A DNA stretch of 64,000 nucleotides, taken from contig NC_047073.1 of the NCBI RefSeq assembly GCF_902459465.1, positions 1,116,001-1,180,000 of the forward strand. The letters run 5' to 3'. Positions 42,601-52,063 of this stretch are shown in pieces. The notes below the pieces were generated by a model. The model did not search any database. It was given only the letters and a program-made list of their open reading frames with translations, and was not told the DNA's origin. Source of the DNA: Asterias rubens. Lineage: Eukaryota; Echinodermata; Asteroidea; Forcipulatida; Asteriidae. Numbering within the stretch: position 1 is the stretch's first letter; every line of letters begins with the position of its first letter. The position numbers were made by a program, and so were the translations under genes.

Positions 42601-45600
42601 AATTGTCTTGTAAGACATGGGCCTAAGACCTAGTCATTATTATTAATGTTATATACTTTTGTTGCCTAGTTACATCGGTATCTGGGATACAAAGCCCCCT
42701 AAGGGTCACACTCCGTCTGTAGAGGAGGCAAGGCAGAAGGACAACCCCCTGGCTGTATCAACCATGTTTAAACATCTGGACCTGACATGGAAACCAACCC
42801 TTAAGGTATGTCTGCATTACATATTTGTGTAATCTTTTAACTAAAAGTTTTTTTCTTCTAAATATTGTCTTTGTAGTTTTAATCACACTCTCAATCTCAG
42901 TTACCCACTTTGTAAAACTAAAAGTACTTGCGCTTTTGAGTGTATTGCCCCTTAACTTTTGAATTCACTCCTACTTTGGAATTCTCTCCCACATACCATC
43001 AGGATCACCAATAATACAGGTACCCTGAAAACGTTGCTCAAGACTCATTTATTTGGACAGGCTTTTTATCAGTTTTTATGTGGCTTACACTGGTCAATCA
43101 TGGGTTGGCTAAGGTTGGCACTCGAACTTGCTCTAGACTGATTGAATTTCTACAAGTTGTAGGGATATTGTGTTTACTGATAAAGGATAGGAATGTTAAC
43201 CGTCCCCAAAATCAATGCTGTTTTATTCTGTGTTTTTACTGTAGTTTCCAGTGAGTAAAATTGAAGGAACTGGGGAGTATGGTGTCATGAGAATCAGTAT
43301 CCAAGAGAGACAAGGAGATAGAGGTGCCTGTAAGTATAGAGACTTTATCATCACATGGCTACAAAGAGCCCTAGAGTCTAGACTTCCAGCAGGCATTCTG
43401 TTCTGTATTGTTGCTGAGCGATCAAGTGCACTAGACACAAGCTTTGGTGTCTTTGATCTGCAGAGTGTAGGTTCAAGTCCAGGTCTTGACACTTGGATGA
43501 GACATAAAGCTGTTGGTGTTTGTGTGTGCTGTGTCATGCACATAAAAGAACCCAGCACAAGTGCTTGATTTTGTCGAATACAAGATCTGCAAAGAGTTAC
43601 TCAATATTTATCTGTTGTTCATTCTGTGACTTTGTAACAAAAAGTGTATTCATGATTGTGGCTGTGCACATATAAATGTAGTACCTTATAAATATTAACA
43701 TATCTCTTGAATATTATGAGGTATTATGAATATGCATGTATCTAGTGGAAAAACAAAGTGATAAAGGGACAGACACCAACAGAGTGTAGGATCTTGACAC
43801 TTGTGTCCTTAAGCAAGACATGGAAAACACTTGATGAATATGAATGTAGTACCTCTTAAATATTAATGATGTATCTTATGAATATTAATAAGGTCTCATG
43901 AATATGCATACTTACAGTGGAAAAGAGTGGTAAAGGGTCCGATACCAACATGGGAGGCATAGGCATGGGAGGCTCAATGAGGACAGGCTCAGCCAAAGAC
44001 AAGAAGCCCCTGGAAGGAGCCACCTCAAAATTCTTCGTCGGAACTGAGGTAAGAACAAAAAAACAGGATGAAATGAGAGTAAAGTGGTTGCCCTCTATCC
44101 TAGGTCTAATTCATGGAGCTTCTTAAGCATACAAAAATGCTAAGCCCATAATTATGCTTAACAGAATAACAATACCAGCCAAAGTACCACTTTACATGTA
44201 CAACATGTACAACTGGTACTGCTTAGTTGTGCTCGGAAGAAATGTGGTACGTAATATTTATATTAAGCTTAAGCAGCTCTATGAAATTGTGCCCTGTTTG
44301 TGATTCTGATGTAATTTCATTGTACGCCAATTTGCGAAAATGTATCCTGATTTCGCATGTCAACTCTTCATACTGAAACATTGTCACCTGCACAAAAACT
44401 CCCTGTGCAAAAACTGTGAGTCTTGCGCGTTAACTCTTTGGTGATCTCGGCACGTACTTGATTTGTGCGTACACCCAGGCTATTCCGAGCATGCTACACT
44501 GTTTTGACATTTTCTAGCTCTTGTTCAACGTGAGTGCTACTTTAGGAGTTTTTCTTTTACTAACAGGACGATATTTTTGTTTTGATCCTTTACAGTCTGG
44601 TGAACTTGTGTATGCTGATTGGAAACTGGAGAAAGACGTTGACTCTGGCAAATTACAACGTAAGTCACATCAACTCCTTCAACTTAGCAGGAACATAGAA
44701 TCCAGTTTCAAGAATTGTCTTGAAGTTTTTGCATTTCTCCTTTCATTTATTCTGGTTGTGAAGCCAAGTACTCTCAGCAAAGCAAACTTAATCACGTTCC
44801 TAGCCAATAACTCCATGGAGAGAAGACTAGGAAGCAAATTTCAGTTTTAGAAGTGACAGCAAAACCCCAGAGAGTTATTCCTGGGAGAACCCATGCAGTT
44901 GGGTAGGGACTGAAAACCAAATCCACTTACTGCCACCTTGGGATTTGAACCTGGGGTCGTAGAGGTGGAAGGTGAGGAAAGATACTACTAGCCAACCTGA
45001 CCGCCTGTATAAGATAGATAAGACTAAGTAGTAATGGCAGAGTAGCTGCTTTAAAAGCACTGGACACGCTCAGTAATTGTCAAAGTCAGTATTCTCACTT
45101 GGTGTATTGTTACATGCATAAGTAACAAATCTGTGAAATTTTGAGCTCAATCGGTCATCAAATTTGCAAGAGAATAATGAAAGAGAAACCCCCTTGTTCC
45201 ATTGCTTTGTGTGCTTTCAGATGCTCAATAAAAGGCTTCAGCTGAAGTCGTTTGTTATTTGAGTGAGAAATTGCCTCTTTCTCAAAAACTTTGTTTCTTC
45301 AGAGGAAGCCTTTTTCCACAATGTTTTATACAATTAACAGCTCTCCATTGGCCGTTACCAACCAACCATTTATGCCACCATTTTTTGAGTAATTACCAAC
45401 AGTGTCCAGTGCTTTTAAGAACTAAAAGATTCAAGTGTGAATACCACTTTAAAATATATATTTTGTTTTATTGTTGTCCTTATTCAGCTCCGAAGCCCCA
45501 GTTTGCCAAGTTGTATCATGACTGGAGAATAAACACCCTGCAGCGATCTCCGTTCTACAAGGATCTCATCCTGACGGTTGGAGGCTGGAACTTTACTCTC

Positions 45601-48177
45601 TGGAAAGAAGGAGTTGAGGTAAAGAAATGTTCACCCCCCAAAAAATTCTGCGTATGTTGCCACATTCTCATATGTTAAAGCAAAAACCTGAGAAAAACTT
45701 CCAGTGATCTATCTTTAGCAGTCTCGAAATAGAAAAGATCATGAGGTGAATGAGCATTTGTCACTGCCGAGTTAAGACATGTGAGACTGTTGATAGTTTC
45801 AAAACCAAATTGAAAACACACCTTTTGTTTTCTTGTTTGTGCCTTGAGTACCCCTTGGATGGATATGTTTTTTGCGCTTTTTAAATGTTTTTTATTTTAT
45901 TTAATATTACTATTTCTTCCTTTAGAAGTTGCAATGAACATGGTTATGATGTAAAATTTTACCTTTTAAAAATATTCTCTCAATTTTTCTGACCCCAGGG
46001 TGGACCCATAATCCACTCAGCCACAGCACCCAAGAAACTAACTGCCGGTTACTGGTCACCAACTCGTCCAGCGGTGTTCTTCATCGGCTGTGCTGATGGC
46101 AATATTGACATCTGGGACCTGTTGGATAAAACCCATGAACCATCGCAGACGCAGAATGTATCGGCTTCAAGTATCACTCAGATCTACCCATGGGTTGTCA
46201 ACAGTAAGTCATTCTAAAACCACTTTATTGGTGTGTCGTGGTCTAGTTGTTAAGAGCATCGGATTCAAACTCTGGTGTTTCTGATCAGCAGAGTGTGGGT
46301 TCGAGTCCCAGTCATGACACCTGTGTGCAGGTCAAAACTCAAGAAAAACACTTATCTGTGATGCTTTGTCAGATGGTTGTAAAGCCTTTGGCCCTGTGTC
46401 TTATAACACACGCAAAAGAACCAAGTGCACAAAAAGAGAAGGGGTTTGCCCCTGTGTTCCTGGTTTGATTGACTGCATATTGCACCACAGCAACCACATA
46501 ACATGGTGCTATGTAAAAGGATAAGTTCTCATATTTCAAAGGTAGTCCCACATACCTTGCAGGAAATACTGTATGTTACGAGATCGAAAACGAGAACGTT
46601 AAAAGTGCACGCCCTCAATTAGTTGACTAAGCGTGGGCGTATTCTGCCTGGAGCAATTTAAAAAAAACTGGCCTTCAGACATGTTTTCACTGTTTATATT
46701 GTCAACAGATTGATTGATCATTCATTATTCCTTTTGTTGTTGTGATTGAACAGGTAAGCAACAGCTTCTGGCAGTCTCTGATAGCGTAGGTACCTTACAT
46801 ATATTAGAGGTACCCTGGACCCTACGTCATGCCACCTCGGCAGAGGTAAGCTTCTTGGCTGTTTTATTATGTTAAAAATCTACTCTGTTTGACTTGTTCT
46901 TTCGGGCGTGTGGAAGCCAACTTTATTCAAGGTTGGCATTACAATGTTAGATTGATGTGTTATCATGTAACTGCATTAACTCCTGGAATGATTTTGAAAA
47001 GTTTCATTGCACGGAATGGGGGGGGGGGGGGCTAGACTATTTGAGATTGCACGATAGCTAGAGGCAGTTCGAATCCTCAGTTGTCTAACTGGTAAGACAT
47101 TTGCTCTAGAATTGCAAAAGTCGTGGGTTCAAATTCTGCCAGAGTAACTTGCCTACAGTATGTATTTTGCTGACAGGACATTGGGAAAGTACTGAGTATA
47201 CAGCGCTTACACACATCGGTGTAAGGTTAAGGCCAAACAATGTTTGTTTCTCAGCAAGTTTAATAATCAAGCCATATTATCTCTTTGTTTTTGCCCAGCT
47301 CCCAAGCATGTCTAGCTATATTGATCGTGAAGTGAAGAGGCTTGAGTACATCGATAAACGCCAAGACTTCCACATCCAGAGCAAGAGGAAGTTGGATGCA
47401 GAAGAGGCACAGAAGAAGGTATTCGAAATAATATCATTGCATAATGGTGCCCTTGCATTACTGACCCTTTCCTTGATATAGGTCTCAAGAGTTTGATAGT
47501 TTACTCCAAAGACTTGTAGTAAAACTATGTGTCTAGAGACTTCACCCAAGGGATCTTGACTTACCCTTTATGGTTGAAACTTTACTCAAGATCAGTCCTG
47601 ATACTTCAAGGAAGCAATGATGGCAATGGCCTCCATGCCCCCTGGTCATCGCCTTTAAATGCTTTAAGGTACACATCTATATGTGTTTGAGACTTTATAT
47701 TACACTATATGAGACTTTACCCCAAGTACTTGAGACTTTACCCTCTTTGAAACTTGACCATAGGTACTTCAGACGGTAGAGGGACTTGAGACTTTACCCT
47801 ACTTGAAATTTTACCATACAGACTTTAGCCATTATAACAAGCTATGGGACCTGAGACTGTACTTAAAACTTTACCATAAGGACTTCAGACATTTCCAGAG
47901 GGACTTGAGACTTTACCCTACTTGAAACTTGACCATACAGACTTTAGGCATTATTGCAGGGCGATGCAACTTTACCACAGGAACTTTATACATCAAGCGA
48001 CTATTATTACAATTTTTGGTTTTTATTTTACAGTTGGTGCAGCCTGCAGACCCTAGCACTGAGGAGGTTGAGAATAAGATGAGAGTCGGATTCCTGGACT
48101 ACAAAGAAGATGAGAAGAAGTTCCTGGAAGCTCTTGGCCTGTACATCCCACCGGAGGAACCCCTGCCTGAGGTGTAG
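30604..48177 (+). CDS. DNAI3: Dynein axonemal intermediate chain 3 (WDR63)
   Basis: WD-repeat intermediate chain of inner-arm dynein (I1/f type) in motile cilia and flagella. Twenty-one coding exons: 30604-30838, 31745-31798, 32892-33082, 33748-33852, 34462-34638, 34838-35037, 35635-35751, 36336-36447, 36729-36932, 37702-37881, 41205-41327, 41741-41814, 42670-42805, 43245-43329, 43918-44048, 44596-44659, 45488-45618, 45999-46203, 46754-46845, 47299-47418, 48034-48177. All phases fit: 2880 nt, 959 residues (human about 891). The first ~95 residues are Lys/Ser/Ala/Pro-rich low complexity, longer than in vertebrates. Then follow FGAPIKFTDRNADDVKDGFI, QATQYFPREF and FELALQQNEIMNVFFDDW. The WD region has ITCIEWHPSIKGIVAV, FKFCPTDPNIIAGGCINGQV-VMWD, TGSTDGYIGIWD, TKFFVGTE-type SKFFVGTESGELVYADWKLE, YKDLILTVGGWNFTLWKEGV and GNIDIWDLLDKTHEPSQTQN. 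A charged coiled-coil tail (YIDREVKRLEYIDKRQDF) ends the protein. The ATG is the first in the spliced exon. Confidence 0.96.
31036..31435. mobile_element. 400-bp palindromic MITE-like element in DNAI3 intron 1
   Basis: Left end TAAAGGAACACGTTGCCTTG and right end CAAGGCAACGTGTTCCTTTA are exact inverted repeats. The arms continue through 'gatcggtcaagttggtcttt' and 'aaaccgtttgttataaaa'-type matches. The centre is a second palindrome (GACTCCCATAAATGGCCGAC / GTCGGCCATTTATGGGAGTC). The whole unit could form one long hairpin. No coding capacity. Confidence 0.9.
31822..31995 (+). repeat. Dispersed repeat just after DNAI3 exon 2
   Basis: 'tatagaccttacgcacatga', 'agggcgccctcacc', 'ttcattggccaa', 'tgtgcgctgcacatacaaat', 'atgtgcgttttgattgtttc' recur in order at 37465-37635, directly before DNAI3 exon 10. 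Both copies are sense to the gene. Family unknown. Confidence 0.7.
32095..32815 (+). repeat. 22-bp minisatellite (ACCCATAGCAACCA) with higher-order period
   Basis: Dozens of units of 'acccatagcaaccaatgtac tt' with variants (atcaccagtataatat, atcatcagtatataa). A higher-order block of several units, about 180 bp, recurs three times from about 32230. Lies in DNAI3 intron 2, about 80 bp before exon 3. Confidence 0.9.
33960..34075. mobile_element. Inverted-repeat element 'CTAAGTTAGGACTAG'
   Basis: Two inverted CCTAAGTTAGGACTAGTCT-type arms around a short AT centre, flanked by 'cacttagtcttatttcg' and 'actatctttgtgaaatcgac'. A diverged relative (aaggctagtcttaact / aggactagtcctaactctttg) is at 36950-37045. 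Non-coding, in DNAI3 intron 4. Confidence 0.65.
35175..35250. repeat. Hairpin repeat 'GTGTAGATTCGTG', diverged copy
   Basis: 'gtgtagattcgtggatataa' and 'ttatactaatgaatctacac' are imperfect inverted arms around 'tgtacgagcggaagcggagttca'. A better-preserved copy is at 55690-55755. Confidence 0.7.
36015..36215. mobile_element. ~200-bp inverted-repeat element in DNAI3 intron 7
   Basis: Outer arms 'gagaatggtttgcagtagca ccatgt' and 'acatggtgttatcgcaaacctctctc'. Inner arms are 'ctctttcgagtagta', 'gaaaagaaccagtggttga' and 'caccagttcttttcagaac', 'tactactcaaaagag'. The loop is 'gatcagtatgctctgatc', itself a palindrome. Likely a MITE. Confidence 0.75.
36950..37045. mobile_element. Inverted-repeat element related to 33960-34075
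   Basis: 'acaaagagttaaggctagtc' at the left and 'gactagtcctaactctttgt' at the right form imperfect terminal inverted repeats around 'aactaacttaagtttatatt'. It begins about 25 bp after the DNAI3 exon 9 donor. Confidence 0.65.
37465..37635 (+). repeat. Dispersed repeat just before DNAI3 exon 10
   Basis: Second copy of the repeat at 31822-31995 ('tatagaccttatgcatatga', 'aagggcgctctcacc', 'ttcattggtcaa', 'tacaaatatgtgcatttgga'). A poly-T tract (37680-37693) separates it from the exon 10 acceptor at 37700-37701. Confidence 0.65.
38020..38185. mobile_element. ~165-bp palindromic element in DNAI3 intron 10
   Basis: Arms 'aatgggagactttcgggacg' + 'cttggtggcagcagacttac' + 'caggtaaa' and the near-exact reverse complement 'tttacctggtaagtctgctg' + 'ccacctagcatcctaaaatc' + 'tcccatt'. 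Loop of about 65 bp. Non-coding, MITE-like. Confidence 0.85.
38801..38824 (+). other. DNAI3: Candidate 24-nt DNAI3 microexon
   Basis: A pyrimidine-rich tract (ctttccttgctttctcaatc) leads to AAG|, then 24 nt reading HYGRGRDQ, then |GTAAAC. Length and phase (0/0) fit exactly between exon 10 (ends 37881, phase 0) and exon 11 (starts 41205, phase 0). It would add eight basic residues to a loop that is already variable in the family. No homology supports it. Confidence 0.3.
39700..39990 (+). mobile_element. tRNA-headed SINE in DNAI3 intron 10
   Basis: Head with 'catggccgagcagtccaccg' and box-B-like 'tgtttgagtcccggtcatga', then 'cacttgctatgtcaaattgg', a body with 'gagaggtaaacctgtttcag' 'tcctaggagtaggtgg', 'cttgaagtggccttcaggct' and an A-run tail. 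Same family as 46225-46620 and 53290-53605. Confidence 0.7.
40676..41117 (+). repeat. 32-bp minisatellite, about 14 nearly identical copies
   Basis: Unit 'gcattgatttgttgccaatc' + 'ctgttgattgat'. Copies differ at only a few positions (one 'gattaat', one 'caaccctg'). The period is not a multiple of three and no stop codon occurs on the minus strand, so all three minus frames stay open and spell the same 32-residue phrase (INQQDWQQINAS, STGLATNQC). It lies in DNAI3 intron 10, about 90 bp before exon 11. No evidence of translation. Confidence 0.95.
41369..41660 (+). mobile_element. 'GGACACTATTGG' MITE-like family, 3'-truncated copy
   Basis: Starts 'ggacactattggtaattact' and runs through 'ctgctccctctctagtaaca' and 'gacctcagctgaggtctcaa' to 'acgaccaattgagttcac', then loses the right terminal repeat. 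In DNAI3 intron 11. Confidence 0.8.
41870..42110 (+). mobile_element. SINE with tRNA-like head, DNAI3 intron 12
   Basis: Head 'gtcatcgtagcgtgtgggta' 'tgaatcctgctctgg', then 'cggttatgacacttgtgtcc' 'ttgagcaagacgctttac', body 'gcttctcttcacccaaagg' and 'ctgtatacgctctagggagc'. It matches the reverse complement of 53290-53605 in order. Confidence 0.7.
42945..43105 (+). mobile_element. L2/CR1-type LINE, C-terminal reverse-transcriptase relic
   Basis: Translates as NSLLLWNSLPHTIRITNNTG followed by TLKTLLKTHLFGQAFYQFL. The WNSLPxxIR...LKTHLFxxAF pattern is characteristic of the C-terminal end of CR1/L2-clade LINE proteins. Only this short 3' piece remains, in DNAI3 intron 13. Dead copy. Confidence 0.7.
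43375..43565 (+). mobile_element. tRNA-headed SINE fragment, DNAI3 intron 14
   Basis: 'tgctgagcgatcaagtgcac', 'tttggtgtctttgatctgca', 'gagtgtaggttcaagtccag' (box B), 'gtcttgacacttggatgaga' and 'cataaaagaacccagcacaa'. Order and wording match 46225-46400. Confidence 0.7.
43670..43795 (+). pseudogene. DNAI3: Decayed duplicate of DNAI3 exon 15 start and its 3' splice site
   Basis: From 'tgtagtaccttataaatatt' to 'gacaccaac' this mirrors 43843-43960, the true intron end and exon 15 start. The copy keeps AG at the equivalent of the acceptor (tctAG|tgg). It then reads in the real frame as LEKQSDKGTDTNRV followed by a stop, against LEKSGKGSDTNMGG in the exon. No donor follows, so it is a broken exon copy. 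See findings. Confidence 0.8.
44110..44300. repeat. Dispersed inverted-repeat element after DNAI3 exon 15
   Basis: 'catggagcttcttaagcata' at the left and 'taagcttaagcagctctatg' at the right are inverted arms. The interior has 'gccaaagtaccactttacat', 'gtacaactggtactgc' and 'gaagaaatgtggtacgtaat'. Related sequence lies at 10490-10860 and 28350-28620. Confidence 0.65.
45051..45418 (-). mobile_element. 'GGACACTATTGG' MITE-like family, reverse full copy
   Basis: Runs from 'gcactggacacgctcagtaa' (the degraded end) to 'taccaacagtgtccagtgct'. Internal 'gagctcaatcggtcatcaaa' and 'tgcctctttctcaaaaactt' are shared with other copies read on the opposite strand. It lies just before DNAI3 exon 17. Confidence 0.8.
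45765..45950 (+). mobile_element. L2/CR1-type LINE 3' fragment
   Basis: Reads TVDSFKTKLKTHLL at 45787-45827, the C-terminal phrase of CR1/L2 proteins, followed by a 3'-UTR-like tail (tggatggatatgttttttgcgc). Third relic of this type in the window. Confidence 0.55.
46225..46620 (+). mobile_element. tRNA-headed SINE, near full length, DNAI3 intron 18
   Basis: Box A region 'gtggtctagttgttaagagc' and box B 'gtgggttcgagtcccagtca' form the tRNA-like head. It is followed by 'acgcaaaagaaccaagtgca', 'cctgtgttcctggtttg', 'gcaccacagcaaccacataa' and 'taccttgcaggaaatactgt'. Sense to DNAI3, between exons 18 and 19. One of the best copies for defining the family. Confidence 0.8.
47055..47265 (+). mobile_element. 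Solitary copy of the 256-bp tRNA-like repeat
   Basis: 'gttgtctaactggtaagaca', 'ttgctctagaattgcaaaag', 'tcgtgggttcaaattctgcc', 'ggacattgggaaagtactga', 'gtatacagcgcttacacaca' follow the unit of the array at 53855-55555. A poly-G run (47019-47030) lies just before it. This shows that the array unit is also a dispersed element. Confidence 0.8.
47590..47960 (+). repeat. Dispersed fragment plus degenerate 'GAGACTTTACC' tandem repeats
   Basis: 47590-47675 matches the 34650-34740 family ('gcaatggcctccatgccccctggtcat'). From 47690 on, variants of 'gacttgagactttaccctac' 'ttgaaactt' recur at irregular 20-50 bp spacing up to DNAI3 exon 21. Confidence 0.65.
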
Positions 48178-48960
48178 ATGAACCACACCAGAGCTCTCCT
48201 CAAACAGTCATCTAAAATGTATGTGCCTACAGTTTATTTCAACCCTCCCTTGGCAGCATATTGCGCCACAGCACCTTGTAAACCATTACATGGGGCTAAG
48301 GATTAGGTCTCATAATTCAAACGTAGTACCACCTACCTTGCAGGAAATAATGTATGTTACAGCGCCAGGAGTGATGGATATGTGCGCTTTATAAAAAGGC
48401 AATATTATTATAATGTAAAATTTGAGGCATTGCATTGTGAGGTATCAACGTATATTCAGTTATTACTCAGTTGGAAGAGCTTTGGGTGTTGATACCTTTC
48501 TCTCTACTTCAACAGTCATCTATGTGCCTATAGTTAACTTGAACATCCTAAACACTCAGTTTATGAGCCTGGCGTGTTGATACCGAGTGTAGTTTTTCCC
48601 CAACCTCTACTCCAGCAGTCATCTATGTGTCTACACTTTACTTGAACATCCTATACACTCGGTTTAAAGAGCCTGGCGTGTTGATACCGTGTGTAGATTT
48701 CCCCACCCTCTACTTCAACAGTCATCTATGTGCCTATAGTTTACTTGAACATCCTATACACTCAGTTTAAAGAGCCATAGTGAATGCCTCTCCTGTCAGG
48801 GATCGCAATGGCTCTTTGTCCTAAGTCCAAGGGCAGCAATGTTTCGGCCTGTCTTGGATGTTATTAGACCAAGACTTCATTTGTTTGACTCTCTGCCGCT
48901 TTCCATATGTGCCTACAGTTTACTTGAACTATACGCTCAGAGCCTGGGGTGTTGATATAG
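48178..48960 (+). repeat. DNAI3 3' UTR with SINE tail and ~103-bp tandem repeats
   Basis: After the TAG, 'cagtcatctaaaatgtatgt' 'gcctacagttta' (48206-48240) is the seed of a unit that recurs at 48513, 48616 and 48719 with a period of 103 bp ('cagtcatctatgtgcctata' ... 'gagcctggcgtgttgatacc'). A partial copy is near 48905. A SINE 3' body (48255-48415) interrupts the first copy. A candidate AATAAA is at 49623-49628. Confidence 0.75.
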
Positions 48961-49289
48961 ACAGACCCTCTCTCTTCTCCTACCTTCTGTTACATGCTTG
49001 AAATTCATTAGGGTTGAATCGTAATTGAAATGAACTGCGTGTCATTTACCATCTTTTACTCAATGTCCACTTCATGATCTTCCATTTATTCCGTCCAGAA
49101 TTTTATTCCGTCCAGTGCACAAATATTGTGTCATTTTGTATGAATATCCGGGCTATTTTATGCAAGATACAACGTTTAAAAATGTTGAAACTTTAGTGGC
49201 TATTTAGGAGGTACAATTGATCGCAGTGCCAGAATAGTGTCATTGTTATATTCTTCTGGTAATGAAACCAAAGGCGACTCGTAAGTCAA

Positions 49290-49525
49290 TTTTATCACTG
49301 CAGCTTGCAAGCCCGAGGAAACCTGGAAACATGGTACACAAGGGTGCTTGCTATGTGAACCAGAAACACTGGAGTTAAACAGCGGCTACAGAATGCTCAG
49401 AAATATAAAATTGTTACATTTTTGTAATAGATGCAGTGCCATGACCAGACTTCCTACCAACACTCTGCTGATCAAAAACACCAGAGTTTGAGTTCAATGC
49501 ACTTATCCACTCGGACATGACAGGA
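49290..49525 (-). mobile_element. SINE copy, reverse orientation
   Basis: 'agcttgcaagcccgagg', 'gctatgtgaaccagaaacac', 'gtgccatgaccagac', 'aacactctgctgatcaaaaa' 'caccagagtttgagtt'. This is the reverse complement of the tRNA-headed family, matching 20320-20585 in order. Confidence 0.65.
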
Positions 49526-50944
49526 CTTTGTCTATTGTAGTCCCGCATAATAAACTACACAGCATCAACCGTCCCACATGTCCTTTCTGAAAGAAATATA
49601 GTGGTTCTTCCATGAAAATAATAATAAAATGATTTAACTTACGGTTGATGATAAAACCCTCAGCACTCAGCTAGCATAATAATAGTTTGGCTGCAAAAAT
49701 AGAATCTGGCTTGCAGAAAATGTCCCCTTATTTTGTTACTGGTTTTATGGAACAGCTTGTACCTATGTACAAATATTTTAGCAGCAGAGTAGCATAACAT
49801 TTGGCTTGCACTCTTCACTACTGGAGACTCAACTGAATCCTTCCCACTATCCTTTCTCAAGTACTTCACACACACACTTCTATGTACACTCTATCAGCCG
49901 ACACCCCGATCCTTTCTTATGGTAAACTTACCCCAAGATTATGCAAATAAGCTGTAAGGTTACACAGGGTTCACTGCTCCTCATGTTGGGGTATACCCTC
50001 TGGGTCAAAAGTGTGCATAATGAATAATTAATATTGACCCTAAACAACCATGGCCAATAGGGTCCTGGCACTAAGCCCTTCATGAATATTTGCACAAAGT
50101 TAAAAATAACTTGAACAAATTTAGGCAGTATCTCTGAAGGAAAGCAATGAATATTCATAAAACATCCAGGCATTTGCAGTTTTCTGTGACAAAGGGTTTT
50201 AACGTATATATAAAATTATATTGAAGGCTTTGGTTTTTCCCAACTATTTCAGATTTCCGTCCTTTTCAAATTTTATAATATTAATGTTTGTTGTAAATTT
50301 ATTTGAACCACTCTATGATAGTTCCGTCCTATGTATCATATTTCATACAATTTTCATGGAAATTCTTTTGAAAGATTTATATAAGTTTGTTGAAGAATGT
50401 GTATGGTTTAAATTATTAGTTTAAGCATTGTTTTTTTGTTTTGATTTTCTATTAAAATATTAACTGTTTGTAATTTGTAACTACAAATTAAACGTTGATT
50501 TATTTGAATACAAAGTGATCTAATGCATCTTATTATTTTTATCAGCTTTTTTTTAGCCCAATTTCACAGTTGCATAAAATCAAAAGGGGTAAGTGTTGCA
50601 TTTTTTGTGGAAATTGGGCTAATTTTGCTTAGGCCTATAGCCTTGCAATTTTTAAAATGTTGCTATACATTTAGCCTTGCTTAGTCACCTTGTTGCATTT
50701 TAGGGCACAGATTTATATGTTTGTATACAAGGTTATATATGGCCTTGTTGCATTTGTGAGCAAATTTGTTGCTTTTTATGACAAAGTTTGATTTAAGCCT
50801 TGTTGCATTTTGATTTGATTATAAGTACACAAGGCTTGTTGGAGAAAATTTGTTAATGTAACACAGGGCCTTGTGCACTTTGGCACAAAGTTTGATATGT
50901 ACACAAAGCTTTGTATTAGACTTGTTGCATTTGTGACAGACAAA
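49526..50944. other. Intergenic; degenerate 'CTTGTTGCATTT' repeats from 50540
   Basis: No gene seen. 49526-50540 is plain AT-rich DNA. From about 50540 variants of 'gccttgttgcatttt' and 'acaaagtttgat' recur every 60-100 bp. An inverted pair 'tagcccaatttcacagttgc' / 'ggaaattgggcta' sits at 50556-50622. Confidence 0.55.
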
Positions 50945-51255
50945 AATGGGGAGGCCAAAGCTGGGAAGACAACCACAGGGGAGGATACAACTTGGGACTC
51001 AACAGCTGATGAGGCAACAACAGGGGGAGGCAAACAAGTGGGGGAGGCAACAACAGGCAGGCAACAACAGGGGAGGCAACAACTGGGGAGGCAACGACAG
51101 GGGAGGCAACGACAGGGGAGGCAACGACAAGGGAGGCACTGACAGGGGAGGCAACAACAGGGGAGGCAACAACTGGGGAGGCAACGACAGGGGAGGCAAC
51201 GACAGGGGAGGCAACGACAGGGGAGGCAACGACAGGGGAGGCAACAACTAAATTG
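50945..51255 (+). repeat. 15-bp G/A-rich minisatellite (GGGGAGGCAACGACA)
   Basis: About 20 copies, the last 12 almost identical. One strand has no T to speak of. The period is a multiple of three and frames stay open on both strands (GRQRQGRQR; CLPCRCLPC), which explains the long spurious open frames. Purine-rich on the plus strand. No start context or flanking exon supports a gene. Confidence 0.9.
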
Positions 51256-52063
51256 GAACTTGGAGCCCCCTAACTGAGGTGTGTTTGTTTGACGATGCCT
51301 GCTTTTTATGAAACCCATAAAAAAAATCTATATTTTTATGAAAAATTAATCCAAAATCCAGGGTCGAGATGATTTAAAACTGCATCATTTTAGATCACAA
51401 AATATCAGGTTATGTCCCGAATTCGACCAGAGTTTGGTTGCAACAACCAACAAGTGTTCCATGGTATGTAATTGTACTCTCTATCTAGCGCGCTCATTCG
51501 TCTAGACCAGGGGGTGTGTCGTGGGCCCGGCGTGGGCGTGCCCGCCCGTGCACTGCCCTTGCTCACTTGGACGACAGCGCCCTCTTGTGATAAAAATGTT
51601 GACAAAATAAAAACAAGATTTCTGCAGACGAATGCTACATGCTGGATTTATGTTTGTGTCAAAATGTCGTGAACAATTGTGTTGTTTGCGTGCAGAGTGA
51701 TGGTTCAAGAACATTGTGTGCAAAGTAGATATCTCCCAGACAGGAAGTATGTTGGGTACTCATAGGTAAGTGTTACAAAGTGTTTTATTGCGGTCTTTTC
51801 ATTCTGACACTAGTCGGTCAACACAGTTACAGTTGTTTTTCCCATTCACATGATTCATGTGCGTTGAGCTTGCCCAACATGGGTCCCACCGGTACCCACC
51901 GTACAAAAACCAATAGCTTTTTTTCGAAGACGTCTTTTGTTTAAATTTTCAATCCACTACCATACGAAATTGTAACATAACCACTATTAATAATTCGATG
52001 TAGAAATGTTTCTTCTTACATATTTTATGCATTATTATCAATCTTTTGGCACTGGGTGGACAT
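51256..52063. other. Intergenic with GC-rich patch and possible lone exon
   Basis: 51480-51590 is GC-rich. 'gttgtttgcgtgcAG' (AG 51693-51694 by my count) and 'catagGTAAGT' (GT at 51766-51767) would bound a ~71-nt exon. The frame MVQEHCVQSRYLPDRKYVGYS ends in a stop at the junction, so any exon would be non-coding or 3' terminal. Unrecognised. Confidence 0.3.

Noticed and set aside
50776-51318. Long cysteine-rich frame on the minus strand (CLPCRCLPC repeats)
   Set aside because: It is the reading of the 15-bp minisatellite; frames on both strands are open for the same reason, and there is no start context, signal sequence or flanking exon.
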